The notes: a model not told the origin generated them from the letters alone. Positions 7,792-13,586 are shown, counted from the stretch's first letter. The stretch is 13,586 bases of DNA from Campylobacteraceae bacterium (GCA_012521935.1 JAAYLJ010000097.1:1-13586), one strand, 5' to 3'. A program made the numbers and translations.

Positions 7792-8307
7792 TATGTATAT
7801 TACAAAAATTATAGCGCAAAATTACGAAAATTATAAGAATAAATTACTAAATTTTTGTAAAAATCAATAGATATATTGATAAAACTGCATATCTATGACT
7901 ACTAATAGCAATCTGAATAGTTTCAAGTTTTTATATTGATTTAGATTAAGTTAGTTTATTTTGTAAGCTTGATCACTGTGGTGCAAATTGATTTATATGT
8001 TTTCTATCTATAGCATTCCATAGGAACTTAAGAGATATTCTATGCTATTTTACTTCATGTTTTACCCATTATTCTTATCTTTTCAAGCCAATTTTGAGTA
8101 AAATATAAACTCAAATCTTTCGCTTGACATGAAGACTGTTATGATTATTTTTAATGTAGTTATGAGGTTTTGCAATTGGCAGGAACGAGGGAAATTTGAC
8201 TATACAATTAAGTCCTATTTTAGGGGTTTAATAATTTTATTTTTCTTTGAAGTACACAGTCAAGTGCGCTTCTCGTATCACTGGCCGTTGCTGAAAAAGA
8301 GGCATAT
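7792..8307. other. Gene-poor stretch without a recognisable gene
   Basis: No frame here gives a protein I can recognise. A 69-codon open frame starting at 8129 on the + strand has no family resemblance and runs into the antitoxin remnant on the other strand. Inverted repeats are visible: ATAGCAT (8010-8016) with ATGCTAT (8042-8048), and TTTGAGT (8093-8099) with ACTCAAA (8109-8115). None has the T-tract of a clear terminator. The stretch reads as decayed or regulatory spacer DNA. Confidence 0.5.
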
Positions 8308-8355
8308 TTACGCTTTTCCCAATAAGACTTCTGGGTAACTGTTTGCAGTATTTAG
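8308..8355 (-). pseudogene. C-terminal remnant of an XRE-family antitoxin (first copy)
   Basis: On the minus strand the codons read LNTANSYPEVLLGKA and then TAA. LNxANxYPEV is the C-terminal signature that follows NWEQGRR in XRE-type antitoxins of RelE/HigB-like toxins. The 28 bases 8327-8354 match 12878-12905 at 26 positions, so both remnants derive from related genes. Everything upstream of this tail (the helix-turn-helix and N-terminus) is missing; the tail is joined directly to a toxin fragment. It cannot be functional. Confidence 0.6.
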
Positions 8356-8430
8356 AAATGATAGATATTTTTTCCACCACTACCACCTTGTTTTTCTTAA
8401 ACCTTTTGAGCCCTTGATCAAATTGGATAT
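8355..8430 (-). pseudogene. Remnant of a RelE/HigB-like toxin (first copy)
   Basis: The minus strand reads ISNLIKGSKGLRKTRW (8430-8383) and then a TAG. A neighbouring frame continues with GSGGKNIYHF (8384-8355). In RelE/HigB-type toxins GLRKxRW is followed by a GKSGGxRVIYY-like strand, so the pieces are in the right order with a frameshift between them. The N-terminal half and the last third of the toxin are gone, and the residue runs straight into the antitoxin tail. Toxin before antitoxin is the order expected for this family and matches the second copy near 13 kb. Confidence 0.5.
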
Positions 8431-8702
8431 CTCAAACCTAAAAAATACGCCTAACCCAAGGATATTTAGTAAGGAGTAAAACAAAATTACGCTAAAACAA
8501 TTAATGGAAAAGCATGCAATGGGGGCTTCTGGTAGGCTGTAATAACTGCAGAAAATTTAACGAGAGGGAGCATTAGGCTAAGTATATTGTAAGCTTTTTT
8601 ATTAAAAAGCGCGTATAGTACTTTTGCTTTAAACGCCAAGTTTCGATTTTACATTTGAATTTTTAATATGTACACGAAACTTTAAATATTCCCTTGTTTG
8701 CC
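8431..8702. other. Gene-poor stretch behind the glycan operon
   Basis: No intact gene is visible. Two hairpins are notable: GCTTTTT (8593-8599) with AAAAAGC (8604-8610) around TATT, and AAGTTTCG (8638-8645) with CGAAACTT (8675-8682) around a 29-base AT-rich spacer. A few short open frames occur on both strands, none recognisable. Confidence 0.4.
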
Positions 8703-8722
8703 AAAAATCACCATAGTGATTT
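8703..8722 (-). terminator. Rho-independent terminator of the glycan operon
   Basis: On the minus strand AAATCAC and GTGATTT form a perfect 7-bp stem around TATG, and the descending arm runs on as GTGATTTTT, giving a five-T tract. It lies 34 bases beyond the stop of the last operon gene, the expected place for the end of this transcript. Confidence 0.6.
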
Positions 8723-8756
8723 GCGCTCTTTGGTATTTATGAATTTAACACTCTCA

Positions 8757-10046
8757 TCATGTATAGATTATTAATTCATTATCGTAGAGCTTGCTCACTA
8801 TGTCTTTAACAACAGTAAAATCCAAGCTTAGCATTTGAGCTATATCGAGCAAGGTGTGTTTACCGTCACAATATGTAATTATATTCATCATATCTCTGAT
8901 GTTGCGATATGCTCCTTTTTGACTAATTGTTGGATAAAGTCCTCTTTTCCCAAGTTGAGGTTCTCCAAAAACTGTCATTATGGGAGTTTTGTTTTCTTCG
9001 ATAATCTGCAAAGATTGTCTTATCGCTTCATATCCTCCCCATAATCCTGTAGGCGTGATAAGATTTAAATCATCTAAAGATGTATGATATTCAGGATATT
9101 TGCCATACTTGCTGCGCATAATTGTCGCTATAGGCAAATCCACACCGGGTGAGCAGTATTGTCTCTCATCGCTACCTCTATCTAGCCAAGTATATTTTTT
9201 AAAACTGGGATCAATTTTACCCAATACATATTTAGCCACTCTGTCTGATAGTGTATCTCCATGCCTTGATGGTAGGTATGAGTAACATCTATCATCCCCC
9301 ACACAGCTTATATTAAATCCAGCAATTACATTTTCCTTTAAGTAGTCGAGATTCCTGCTTAAGTATGTGATGGAGCCAATGGTTTCAGGAATAAACACAA
9401 TTCTATATGAATATCTTAAATCTTGACTAGCTAGCCAATTAGCTAGAGCCATAGCAACCACTGGGCCTGATAACTCATTATTTGCCATAGATGGATGACA
9501 AATATAGGTGGATAAAAATATCTCTTCTTTTCTCTCTCCTTTAATCAAAATCTCTCCGTAATTCAATACGCCTTGTTTTAACTCTGATTTTATGACAGCA
9601 TGATATTTTTTATCAGGCAGAGATTCTAGTTGATTTTGAGATAGACAAAAACCCCACCTTTTTACATAGTAAGAAGTTACATATGGGATTGCTTCAGGCT
9701 GATCTGGCAGAGTATATAGATACTTCTTTAGCTCATCAAGAGCAAGCCACTGATTTGTAGGGATTGAGTATCCTAGTATGTGTAGATTATTCTCTTTGAA
9801 ATCTACAACCCTGTTTCCAAACTCATCCTCAATGTAGGCCTCATCTATGACCCACTCCTCTGGCACTGTCCAGTCAAAAACCTTAGTTCCAGTAGGCACA
9901 GAATGTACTTTTAAGCTTGGAATCACATCTTGGATATATTGAAGTGTTTGTCTGACTCCTTCGCCGGTAATGCTTCTAGGATAACTCCACATATCGCTAG
10001 CCCAACTGTGCATCATTTTTCCAATTGCTAAGTCACTGCTACTCAT
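8757..10046 (-). CDS. DUF4910/DUF2172 aminopeptidase-fold protein with C-terminal winged helix (Cj1295-like)
   Basis: This 429-residue protein has the DUF4910 zinc-aminopeptidase (M28-like) core split by the DUF2172 domain (about 50-125) and ends in a winged helix-turn-helix (about 385-429, CDGKHTLLDIAQML). Putative metal or catalytic residues are H184 in YICHPSMANNELSG, E191, E221 (FIPET), D251/D252 (VGDDR) and H321 (PEYHTSLDD). The position after ANN that I would expect as a bridging Asp is Asn190. The family is recurrent in glycan loci. In C. jejuni its member Cj1295 has been linked to a dimethylglyceroyl form of flagellin pseudaminic acid. The ATG has a TGAGGTG ribosome site; its first 8 bases overlap the end of the upstream gene, so it is translationally coupled. 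A hydrolase role on an acyl-sugar or acyl-carrier is possible; a true peptidase role is unproven. No G/C run longer than about five is seen, so the slippage tract known in Cj1295 is absent here. Confidence 0.82.
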   Translation of the reverse strand: MSSSDLAIGKMMHSWASDMWSYPRSITGEGVRQTLQYIQDVIPSLKVHSVPTGTKVFDWTVPEEWVIDEAYIEDEFGNRVVDFKENNLHILGYSIPTNQWLALDELKKYLYTLPDQPEAIPYVTSYYVKRWGFCLSQNQLESLPDKKYHAVIKSELKQGVLNYGEILIKGERKEEIFLSTYICHPSMANNELSGPVVAMALANWLASQDLRYSYRIVFIPETIGSITYLSRNLDYLKENVIAGFNISCVGDDRCYSYLPSRHGDTLSDRVAKYVLGKIDPSFKKYTWLDRGSDERQYCSPGVDLPIATIMRSKYGKYPEYHTSLDDLNLITPTGLWGGYEAIRQSLQIIEENKTPIMTVFGEPQLGKRGLYPTISQKGAYRNIRDMMNIITYCDGKHTLLDIAQMLSLDFTVVKDIVSKLYDNELIIYT

Positions 10047-10878
10047 TTATCACCTCAAAGTCTGATAGCACAAAGCGTCGTCCTAGTTTATCTAGCAAGG
10101 GCTCAACGGTGTTTTTGCTTTGTGTGTTTAGTAAAAATAGTTTGTCATCTCTGACCTTATCTAAAAGAAAATCTACAATCTCCTTGAATGAAAAAATATT
10201 TACATTTATTCTTCGTCCTGTAAACTGCTTTATGATTCCTTCCTTAAGAGAAATTTTATATAAACGATCCCAATCATAGTTTAAATTTATCCCCAAAGGT
10301 CTCACATGGTAATTGAGTGTGATTTTTATATTTTTATTTAAAAATTTACTAGCAGCTATTGTGCCTTTAAAATATTTGTCGTACCTATATGGCGGTCTAG
10401 AGGAGAGGTTTTCAACATAATGAATCCCAGTAAAAGAAGAAAATGGGGCTCCATACTGCAATATTAATGCATCTTTTTTATATAGATATCCAAAGATAGA
10501 TAGCTCATCAAAAGGATCGAGCACATCATCGTTGAGGATGTTTTCCAAAAAGCCTATTTTGTTTTTTCCCAATACATTAAATACGGGCATCAAGCTTCTC
10601 CAAGTTGCCCAATTTTTCCTTGCAAATTCATTTAAAACGCCAATCTGAACTACATCATTTTCAGGTCTATACACTCCATTTTTTAAAAAATCGTAGTTAA
10701 AAGATGCAAAAATAAGCTCCCTATCGCAAAACTGCTCCAGTATTTCAATATGTTTGTTTAGCCATATTTTGCTATTGGCATCAAAGGTTACAAAACCTGA
10801 TGCTTTCACGATATCTGAATGCACCATTATAGTGTCTGGCCTATAGCTATCTATGGCATTTTTAATTTTAGTGACCAC
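10039..10878 (-). CDS. AAC(3)-fold N-acyltransferase of a glycan-modification operon
   Basis: This 279-residue protein belongs to the aminoglycoside N3-acetyltransferase (Antibiotic_NAT) fold. Family marks are TIMVHSD (16-22), the RSLMP region (94-98), SxFGYLYxxDALILQYG (about 127-143) and the catalytic-type HYVE pair H153/E156, followed by PPYRYDKYFKG. Members in surface-polysaccharide and flagellin loci acylate amino sugars rather than antibiotics. The gene lies three bases after the acyl carrier protein gene, so an ACP-bound acyl group, rather than acetyl-CoA, is the likely donor (inference). The start is a GTG with no clear ribosome site of its own; translation probably depends on ribosomes leaving the ACP gene. 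The upstream HP motif common in resistance enzymes is changed here to MPVF. An antibiotic-resistance role is unlikely in this context. Cj1296/Cj1297 of C. jejuni occupy the equivalent place. Confidence 0.82.
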   Translation of the reverse strand: MVTKIKNAIDSYRPDTIMVHSDIVKASGFVTFDANSKIWLNKHIEILEQFCDRELIFASFNYDFLKNGVYRPENDVVQIGVLNEFARKNWATWRSLMPVFNVLGKNKIGFLENILNDDVLDPFDELSIFGYLYKKDALILQYGAPFSSFTGIHYVENLSSRPPYRYDKYFKGTIAASKFLNKNIKITLNYHVRPLGINLNYDWDRLYKISLKEGIIKQFTGRRINVNIFSFKEIVDFLLDKVRDDKLFLLNTQSKNTVEPLLDKLGRRFVLSDFEVINE

Positions 10879-10881
10879 TGT

Positions 10882-11106
10882 TTAAAGTACACTCTTAACT
10901 ATCTTGATAATATTTCCAATATTTGTCATAGCATCAATATCATCATCACTAAGTTCAATTTCAAACTCCTCTTCAAGAGCTACGATTATATTCATCTGCT
11001 TTAGTGAATCCCATGATTCAACAGTTTTTGACGAAGTTGTATCGTTTATTGAATCAATCTCAATATCTAAAATTTCTGAGATTGTCTTTTTTACTCTATT
11101 TTCCAT
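10882..11106 (-). CDS. Acyl carrier protein
   Basis: This is a 74-residue acidic, helical carrier protein. The phosphopantetheine attachment site is S34 in the ESWDSLKQMN segment, a good match to the DSL motif, followed by an acidic helix (LEEEFEIELSDDDI) typical of the partner-recognition face. It is a dedicated carrier, not the fatty-acid AcpP, judging by its operon. The ATG overlaps the last 11 bases of the FkbH-like gene and has a TAGGAGT ribosome site. The likely cargo is a glyceryl group loaded by the neighbouring FkbH-like enzyme and handed to the AAC(3)-fold protein. It is equivalent in position to the acpP-type gene Cj1299 of C. jejuni. Confidence 0.92.
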   Translation of the reverse strand: MENRVKKTISEILDIEIDSINDTTSSKTVESWDSLKQMNIIVALEEEFEIELSDDDIDAMTNIGNIIKIVKSVL

Positions 11107-12784
11107 CTTTTACTCCTATATAACTTAACTCTTTTGTCTTATACTCTTTGCAAATTAGTTGATATTTGTTTTGGGTGGCAGTTTTTTTTACCACTTCAAA
11201 GCCACATCTATCATAAAGATCCGCCACTTGTTCGTTTTTAGGGGTTTTTATATAGCTGGCAAGTATCTTTGATGCTCTTTTTTTACTGACCACATCAATA
11301 ATGATATCCATAAACCTATACTCAATATTTCGTCCCAAAACTCTGCAACTCATAAGCAAAGTGTCAATGGTGGCAAGGTCATTATGGTACTCTATTATGG
11401 CAAGCCCTACTACCCCACTATCGCCATATTTGTCACTTACGGCTATAGAAATTACACTCCTATGCAAATCAGAGATAAAACTCTTTATGTCAGTTACTGT
11501 ATATCTCTTGGTAGTGAGGTTAAACTGATTTGTTTTTTGCGTCATTTGTGAAATTCTATCAACTTGGTTTATATCATCTATAAAGTAAGTTATATTTAAC
11601 CCCAAGCTTTTTAAGTACTCTTCTATATCTGTAATGCTCTCTTCCTCTTTTGCTCTTTGAAGTTGGGATTTATACATAGCTACTTTTTCTAAATCCTCTC
11701 TTGTTGCACTTGGATTGTAGAAAAAATTTAGAATGTTTCGCATCATCATTGAATATTCGTATTTTCTTTTGGGCACTTGCAGACTCTCCACCATCGGCAA
11801 CTCATCTTTAATTAAGTTTATCTCAAAGTCCGAATCATCCACAAAGACCAAGCTATCTAACCCAATATTTAACTCTTTTGCAATTGCTCGTAAATTTGAT
11901 GCTTTATTTTTCCAATTCACCTTCTTGATTACGATATGCTCATCTTTTAGAATCATATCAGGATGGTTTAGTAGTACCTCATCTACATCTTGTGGGTTAT
12001 TTTTGCTGCAAAGCCCTATAATGACGCCCCTTCTTGCAAGAGCCACTGCTAAGGATTGGATATCTTTGTAGATTTTGATATTTGAAAACCCATCCTCTCC
12101 TAAAATTCCTTCCCATAAGGTATTGTCACAATCAAATATTAGAGCCTTTTTTATTTTGCCATTTGCATTCATGAAAAGTGGCTTTATATGTTTAAAATAT
12201 CTTTTATAAAACTCTATACTATATAAAGTTTTACTAGAGTAGTAGTATCTTAAATCTATAGCTTTTTGTATCGATATGTTTGCCAAAACTTTGTCGATAT
12301 ACACTAAAACTATCCCATTTTTGCTCTCAAGATAGCTATTTAGCTGGTCAGTCAAAATATCTAGTCTATTTTGAGCAAGTGTTTGCTGATTGAAGATTAG
12401 TGATGAAAATCTATTGATGATTATAAGTGAGCTATCTTTGAGGTTTTGTAAAACCATATCAATTTCTAGTTTTGCCCTATCTACGATAGCTTGCAACTCA
12501 TTCTCACTTAATAGCTCTGCTCTGTGCTCCAAATTGTCTATAAGATTATAAATTTCCCAAAATATAAGCACTGCATTTGCATCCCTAAACTTTTTGCTAT
12601 CTTGGACGACATTATCATAATCACCCAAAATAACTTCTGCATTTATGCCATCTTTTCTCAAAGTATATTCACATATTTCTTTTGATTGGTGCACCATTAT
12701 GTTTGATAAAATCGCTATTTTATACTTGTGGCTAGAGTTGTTTTCTAACTTTTTATTTTCTTTGATGATTTCACTATATTTCAT
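11096..12784 (-). CDS. FkbH-like HAD-superfamily (IIIC) glyceryl-ACP-forming enzyme
   Basis: This 562-residue protein of the FkbH family has three parts: an N-terminal region of about 200 residues with an SGNH-like pattern (IAILSNIMVHQ near 23-33), a HAD-IIIC domain (about 212-345), and a C-terminal GNAT-like FkbH domain (about 420-550). HAD motifs are intact: FDCDNTLW with D218 and D220, motif II CSK (259-261) and motif III DDSDFE (316-321). Known FkbH enzymes take D-1,3-bisphosphoglycerate, dephosphorylate it and load the glyceryl unit as a thioester on a carrier protein; the ACP gene that overlaps this stop is the obvious acceptor. The ATG has an AGGGAG ribosome site, and the tail of a lost gene overlaps it by 11 bases. 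Cj1302 of C. jejuni is an analogous HAD-IIIC protein of the flagellin locus. Family is firm; glyceryl loading is inferred from family. Confidence 0.88.
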   Translation of the reverse strand: MKYSEIIKENKKLENNSSHKYKIAILSNIMVHQSKEICEYTLRKDGINAEVILGDYDNVVQDSKKFRDANAVLIFWEIYNLIDNLEHRAELLSENELQAIVDRAKLEIDMVLQNLKDSSLIIINRFSSLIFNQQTLAQNRLDILTDQLNSYLESKNGIVLVYIDKVLANISIQKAIDLRYYYSSKTLYSIEFYKRYFKHIKPLFMNANGKIKKALIFDCDNTLWEGILGEDGFSNIKIYKDIQSLAVALARRGVIIGLCSKNNPQDVDEVLLNHPDMILKDEHIVIKKVNWKNKASNLRAIAKELNIGLDSLVFVDDSDFEINLIKDELPMVESLQVPKRKYEYSMMMRNILNFFYNPSATREDLEKVAMYKSQLQRAKEEESITDIEEYLKSLGLNITYFIDDINQVDRISQMTQKTNQFNLTTKRYTVTDIKSFISDLHRSVISIAVSDKYGDSGVVGLAIIEYHNDLATIDTLLMSCRVLGRNIEYRFMDIIIDVVSKKRASKILASYIKTPKNEQVADLYDRCGFEVVKKTATQNKYQLICKEYKTKELSYIGVKDGK

Positions 12785-12872
12785 TTTCTCTCCCTAGGAA
12801 TGGCTCTATCAATCCTACCTCTTCATTATAGTGAAAAGTAGCCAATATATCATCAAATAGCGCTACAGGTTT
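12774..12872 (-). pseudogene. C-terminal tail of a lost upstream gene of the glycan operon
   Basis: On the minus strand an open stretch of 32 codons begins right after an in-frame TAA at 12875-12873 and reads KPVALFDDILATFHYNEEVG, then ends GRENEI with a TAG at 12776. The stop lies 8 bases inside the FkbH-like gene, the same 11-base overlap that joins the FkbH and ACP genes, which is strong evidence that this was once the real upstream operon gene. I do not recognise the family; a methyltransferase or other sugar-modifying enzyme would fit but is a guess. Its upstream edge abuts the antitoxin remnant at about 12873-12878. It has no start codon and is not expressed as a gene. Confidence 0.6.
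12825..12830 (-). promoter_or_regulatory. Possible surviving -10 element for the glycan operon
   Basis: A perfect TATAAT on the minus strand lies inside the truncated upstream gene tail, 40 bases before the FkbH-like ATG. No good -35 is seen. If the original operon promoter was lost with the truncated gene, this is the nearest replacement; read-through from further upstream is the alternative. Confidence 0.3.
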
Positions 12873-12877
12873 TTAAA

Positions 12878-13069
12878 ACTTCTGGGTAATTGTTTGCAAT
12901 ATTTAAAAGAACCTTTGCAGGTCCATCTTGGCTTCTTCTTCCTTGTTCCCAATTTCTTTTGGATTAGGCTCTTCAAATATAAAGCTTCTGCTAGGCTTTC
13001 TTTTTTATTTATGATCTCATTTGCTTCTTTTACACTCAAGAGTAATCTTTCAAAATTTTTATCATCCAT
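12878..13069 (-). pseudogene. Frameshifted, internally deleted XRE-family antitoxin (second copy)
   Basis: The start MDDKNFERLLLSVKEANEII (from the ATG at 13069) is in one frame. After an A-run at 13001-13006 the sequence KPSRSFIFEEPNPKEI continues in a second frame. Then NWEQGRRSQDGPAKVLLNI with ANNYPEVL (12954-12878) follows in a third register. These are the N-terminal, linker and C-terminal signatures of XRE antitoxins of RelE/HigB-type systems, in correct order. The roughly two dozen residues of the helix-turn-helix that normally lie between KEI and NWEQG are missing, and the two ends share an AATT at the junction. A continuous 68-codon frame exists only by reading out of phase and is not a true protein. 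The last codons are also replaced by foreign sequence after PEVL. Confidence 0.7.
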
Positions 13070-13160
13070 CTTTATCTCCTAAAAAAGTTTTACTTAAAAT
13101 TTCTATCTGCTTTGGTGTTAAGTTTTCAGTTTTTTCTTTCTTGTAAACAGGCAATACATA
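13062..13160 (-). pseudogene. C-terminal remnant of a RelE/HigB-like toxin (second copy)
   Basis: On the minus strand the frame reads YVLPVYKKEKTENLTPKQIE and on to GDKDG with a TGA at 13064. LxVYxKxExENLTPxQ is the C-terminal hallmark of RelE/HigB-type toxins. The stop overlaps the antitoxin ATG by 8 bases, the normal toxin-antitoxin arrangement. The frame is closed by a stop at about 13172, and no upstream part (including a GLRKxRW motif) is found before the AbiEii gene, so about two-thirds of the toxin is missing. Confidence 0.6.
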
Positions 13161-13219
13161 TGAAGTAGTTTAACAGTTCATTTTGCAATCTCTAAAATTT
13201 TTAAGCGTACAGTTGTTTT

Positions 13220-13586
13220 TTATCTTACCCATTCTTTATCAGGCTTTACTTTAATCATTGAAATAATTGTTTTAAAAAATTCTTTACTCCAAAGTTCTAG
13301 TTCTCTTTGATCATGGATAAATCTACTTACATCATCTTTTGCCATTGATACATCTAAATCCTCTATTCTTTTATTTAAGAGTTCCATTATTGAACTTTGT
13401 GAAAAATCTTTAATTTCATTATTAAAAGCTTTACAACTCTGTTTCAATCTAGCTTTTAAATGATTCATATCTACTTCATAACTATTTTTTACATACCAAA
13501 CTAAATCATACCAATCTCTTCCCTTTGGTCTTGTTTTCCAGCCTCTGCATAAAATAGCATGTAATTTTCCTGCAAACAAAGAAGAT
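13220..13586 (-). CDS. AbiEii-type nucleotidyltransferase toxin, C-terminal part (runs off the window)
   Basis: The visible 122 codons continue past the window edge, so the true start lies outside; a TTG at 13579 is internal. The opening LFAGKLHAILCRGWKTRPKG and RDWYDLVWY are hallmarks of the AbiEii / nucleotidyltransferase family, whose members act as toxins of type IV abortive-infection systems by nucleotidyl transfer to RNA targets, paired with an AbiEi-type antitoxin. The catalytic DxD-type site would be upstream of the window. The visible frame is intact to its stop. Full family proteins are about 250-300 residues. Its partner AbiEi gene, if any, should lie at higher coordinates. Whether the gene is complete cannot be judged here. 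Confidence 0.8.
   Translation of the reverse strand, partial: SSLFAGKLHAILCRGWKTRPKGRDWYDLVWYVKNSYEVDMNHLKARLKQSCKAFNNEIKDFSQSSIMELLNKRIEDLDVSMAKDDVSRFIHDQRELELWSKEFFKTIISMIKVKPDKEWVR

Noticed and set aside
8124..8160. TTGACA at 8124-8129 as a promoter
   Set aside because: No acceptable -10 at 16-18 bases and no gene downstream on that strand.
8129..8338. A 69-codon + strand open frame in the gene-poor gap
   Set aside because: No recognisable family, no convincing ribosome site, and its end overlaps the antitoxin remnant on the other strand, whose homology to the second copy explains the sequence better.
8593..8610. GCTTTTT-TATT-AAAAAGC hairpin as a terminator
   Set aside because: Stem is almost all A-T, no gene ends nearby, and no T-tract follows; kept only as part of the gap description.
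10039..10878. Aminoglycoside resistance by an AAC(3) enzyme
   Set aside because: The operon context with FkbH, ACP and DUF4910 and the altered HP region argue for glycan acylation; fold similarity alone does not show resistance.
10904..11128. Open frames opposite the ACP, transporter, cyclase and FkbH genes
   Set aside because: They are antisense shadows without ribosome sites or recognisable domains, while the sense frames have clear family motifs.
12863..13069. A 68-residue minus-strand protein
   Set aside because: Only its first 24 or so residues are in the antitoxin frame; the rest is an out-of-phase reading of antitoxin sequence, so it is a pseudogene artefact.

Overview
The window is AT-rich, compact bacterial DNA. 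Its gene set points to a free-living or host-associated member of the Campylobacterota (the Sulfurimonas / Sulfurospirillum / Arcobacter / Campylobacter sphere): a DUF2130 protein, a membrane PAS-GGDEF cyclase, a double-cubane-cluster protein with its activator, and a glycan-modification operon whose parts match the Cj1295-Cj1302 stretch of the Campylobacter jejuni flagellin glycosylation locus. The genus cannot be fixed from sequence alone. I saw no rRNA, tRNA, CRISPR array or intact insertion sequence.

Region 1 (1-6514) looks like ordinary chromosome. A DUF2130 coiled-coil protein on the + strand converges on a DASS/SLC13 sodium-coupled carboxylate transporter across one shared 12-bp hairpin terminator. 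The transporter has a clear promoter, a strong ribosome binding site and a TTG start. Behind it lies a two-helix membrane PAS-GGDEF diguanylate cyclase with an intact active site and inhibitory site; it probably starts at an internal GTG. Divergent from it is a two-gene operon for a YjiM-type double-cubane-cluster reductase and its ASKHA-fold [4Fe-4S] activator. That operon is preceded by a leader able to form three nested stems.

Region 2 (6515-8756) holds a DEXX-type AAA ATPase (AAA_14 + DUF4143) followed by about 990 bases with no intact gene. Inside the gap is a badly decayed RelE/HigB-type toxin fused to the last codons of its XRE antitoxin.

Region 3 (8757-12872, minus strand) is a tightly overlapping operon. 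It contains the 31-codon tail of a lost gene, an FkbH-type HAD enzyme, an acyl carrier protein, an AAC(3)-fold acyltransferase and a DUF4910/DUF2172 aminopeptidase-fold protein, ending in a terminator. The likely job is to load a glyceryl group from a glycolytic intermediate onto the carrier protein and pass it to an amino sugar on flagellin or another surface glycan. The link to glycan modification comes from C. jejuni; the chemistry here is inferred.

Region 4 (12873-13586) is again a graveyard. It has a second decayed copy of the same toxin-antitoxin type, with the antitoxin frameshifted and its helix-turn-helix deleted and only the toxin C-terminus left, then the C-terminal part of an AbiEii-type nucleotidyltransferase toxin running off the window. 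The glycan cassette therefore sits between two broken toxin-antitoxin copies in the same orientation, and one edge of the cassette has lost a gene. This suggests acquisition or rearrangement by recombination. The glycan cassette with its scarred borders is the most interesting part of the window.
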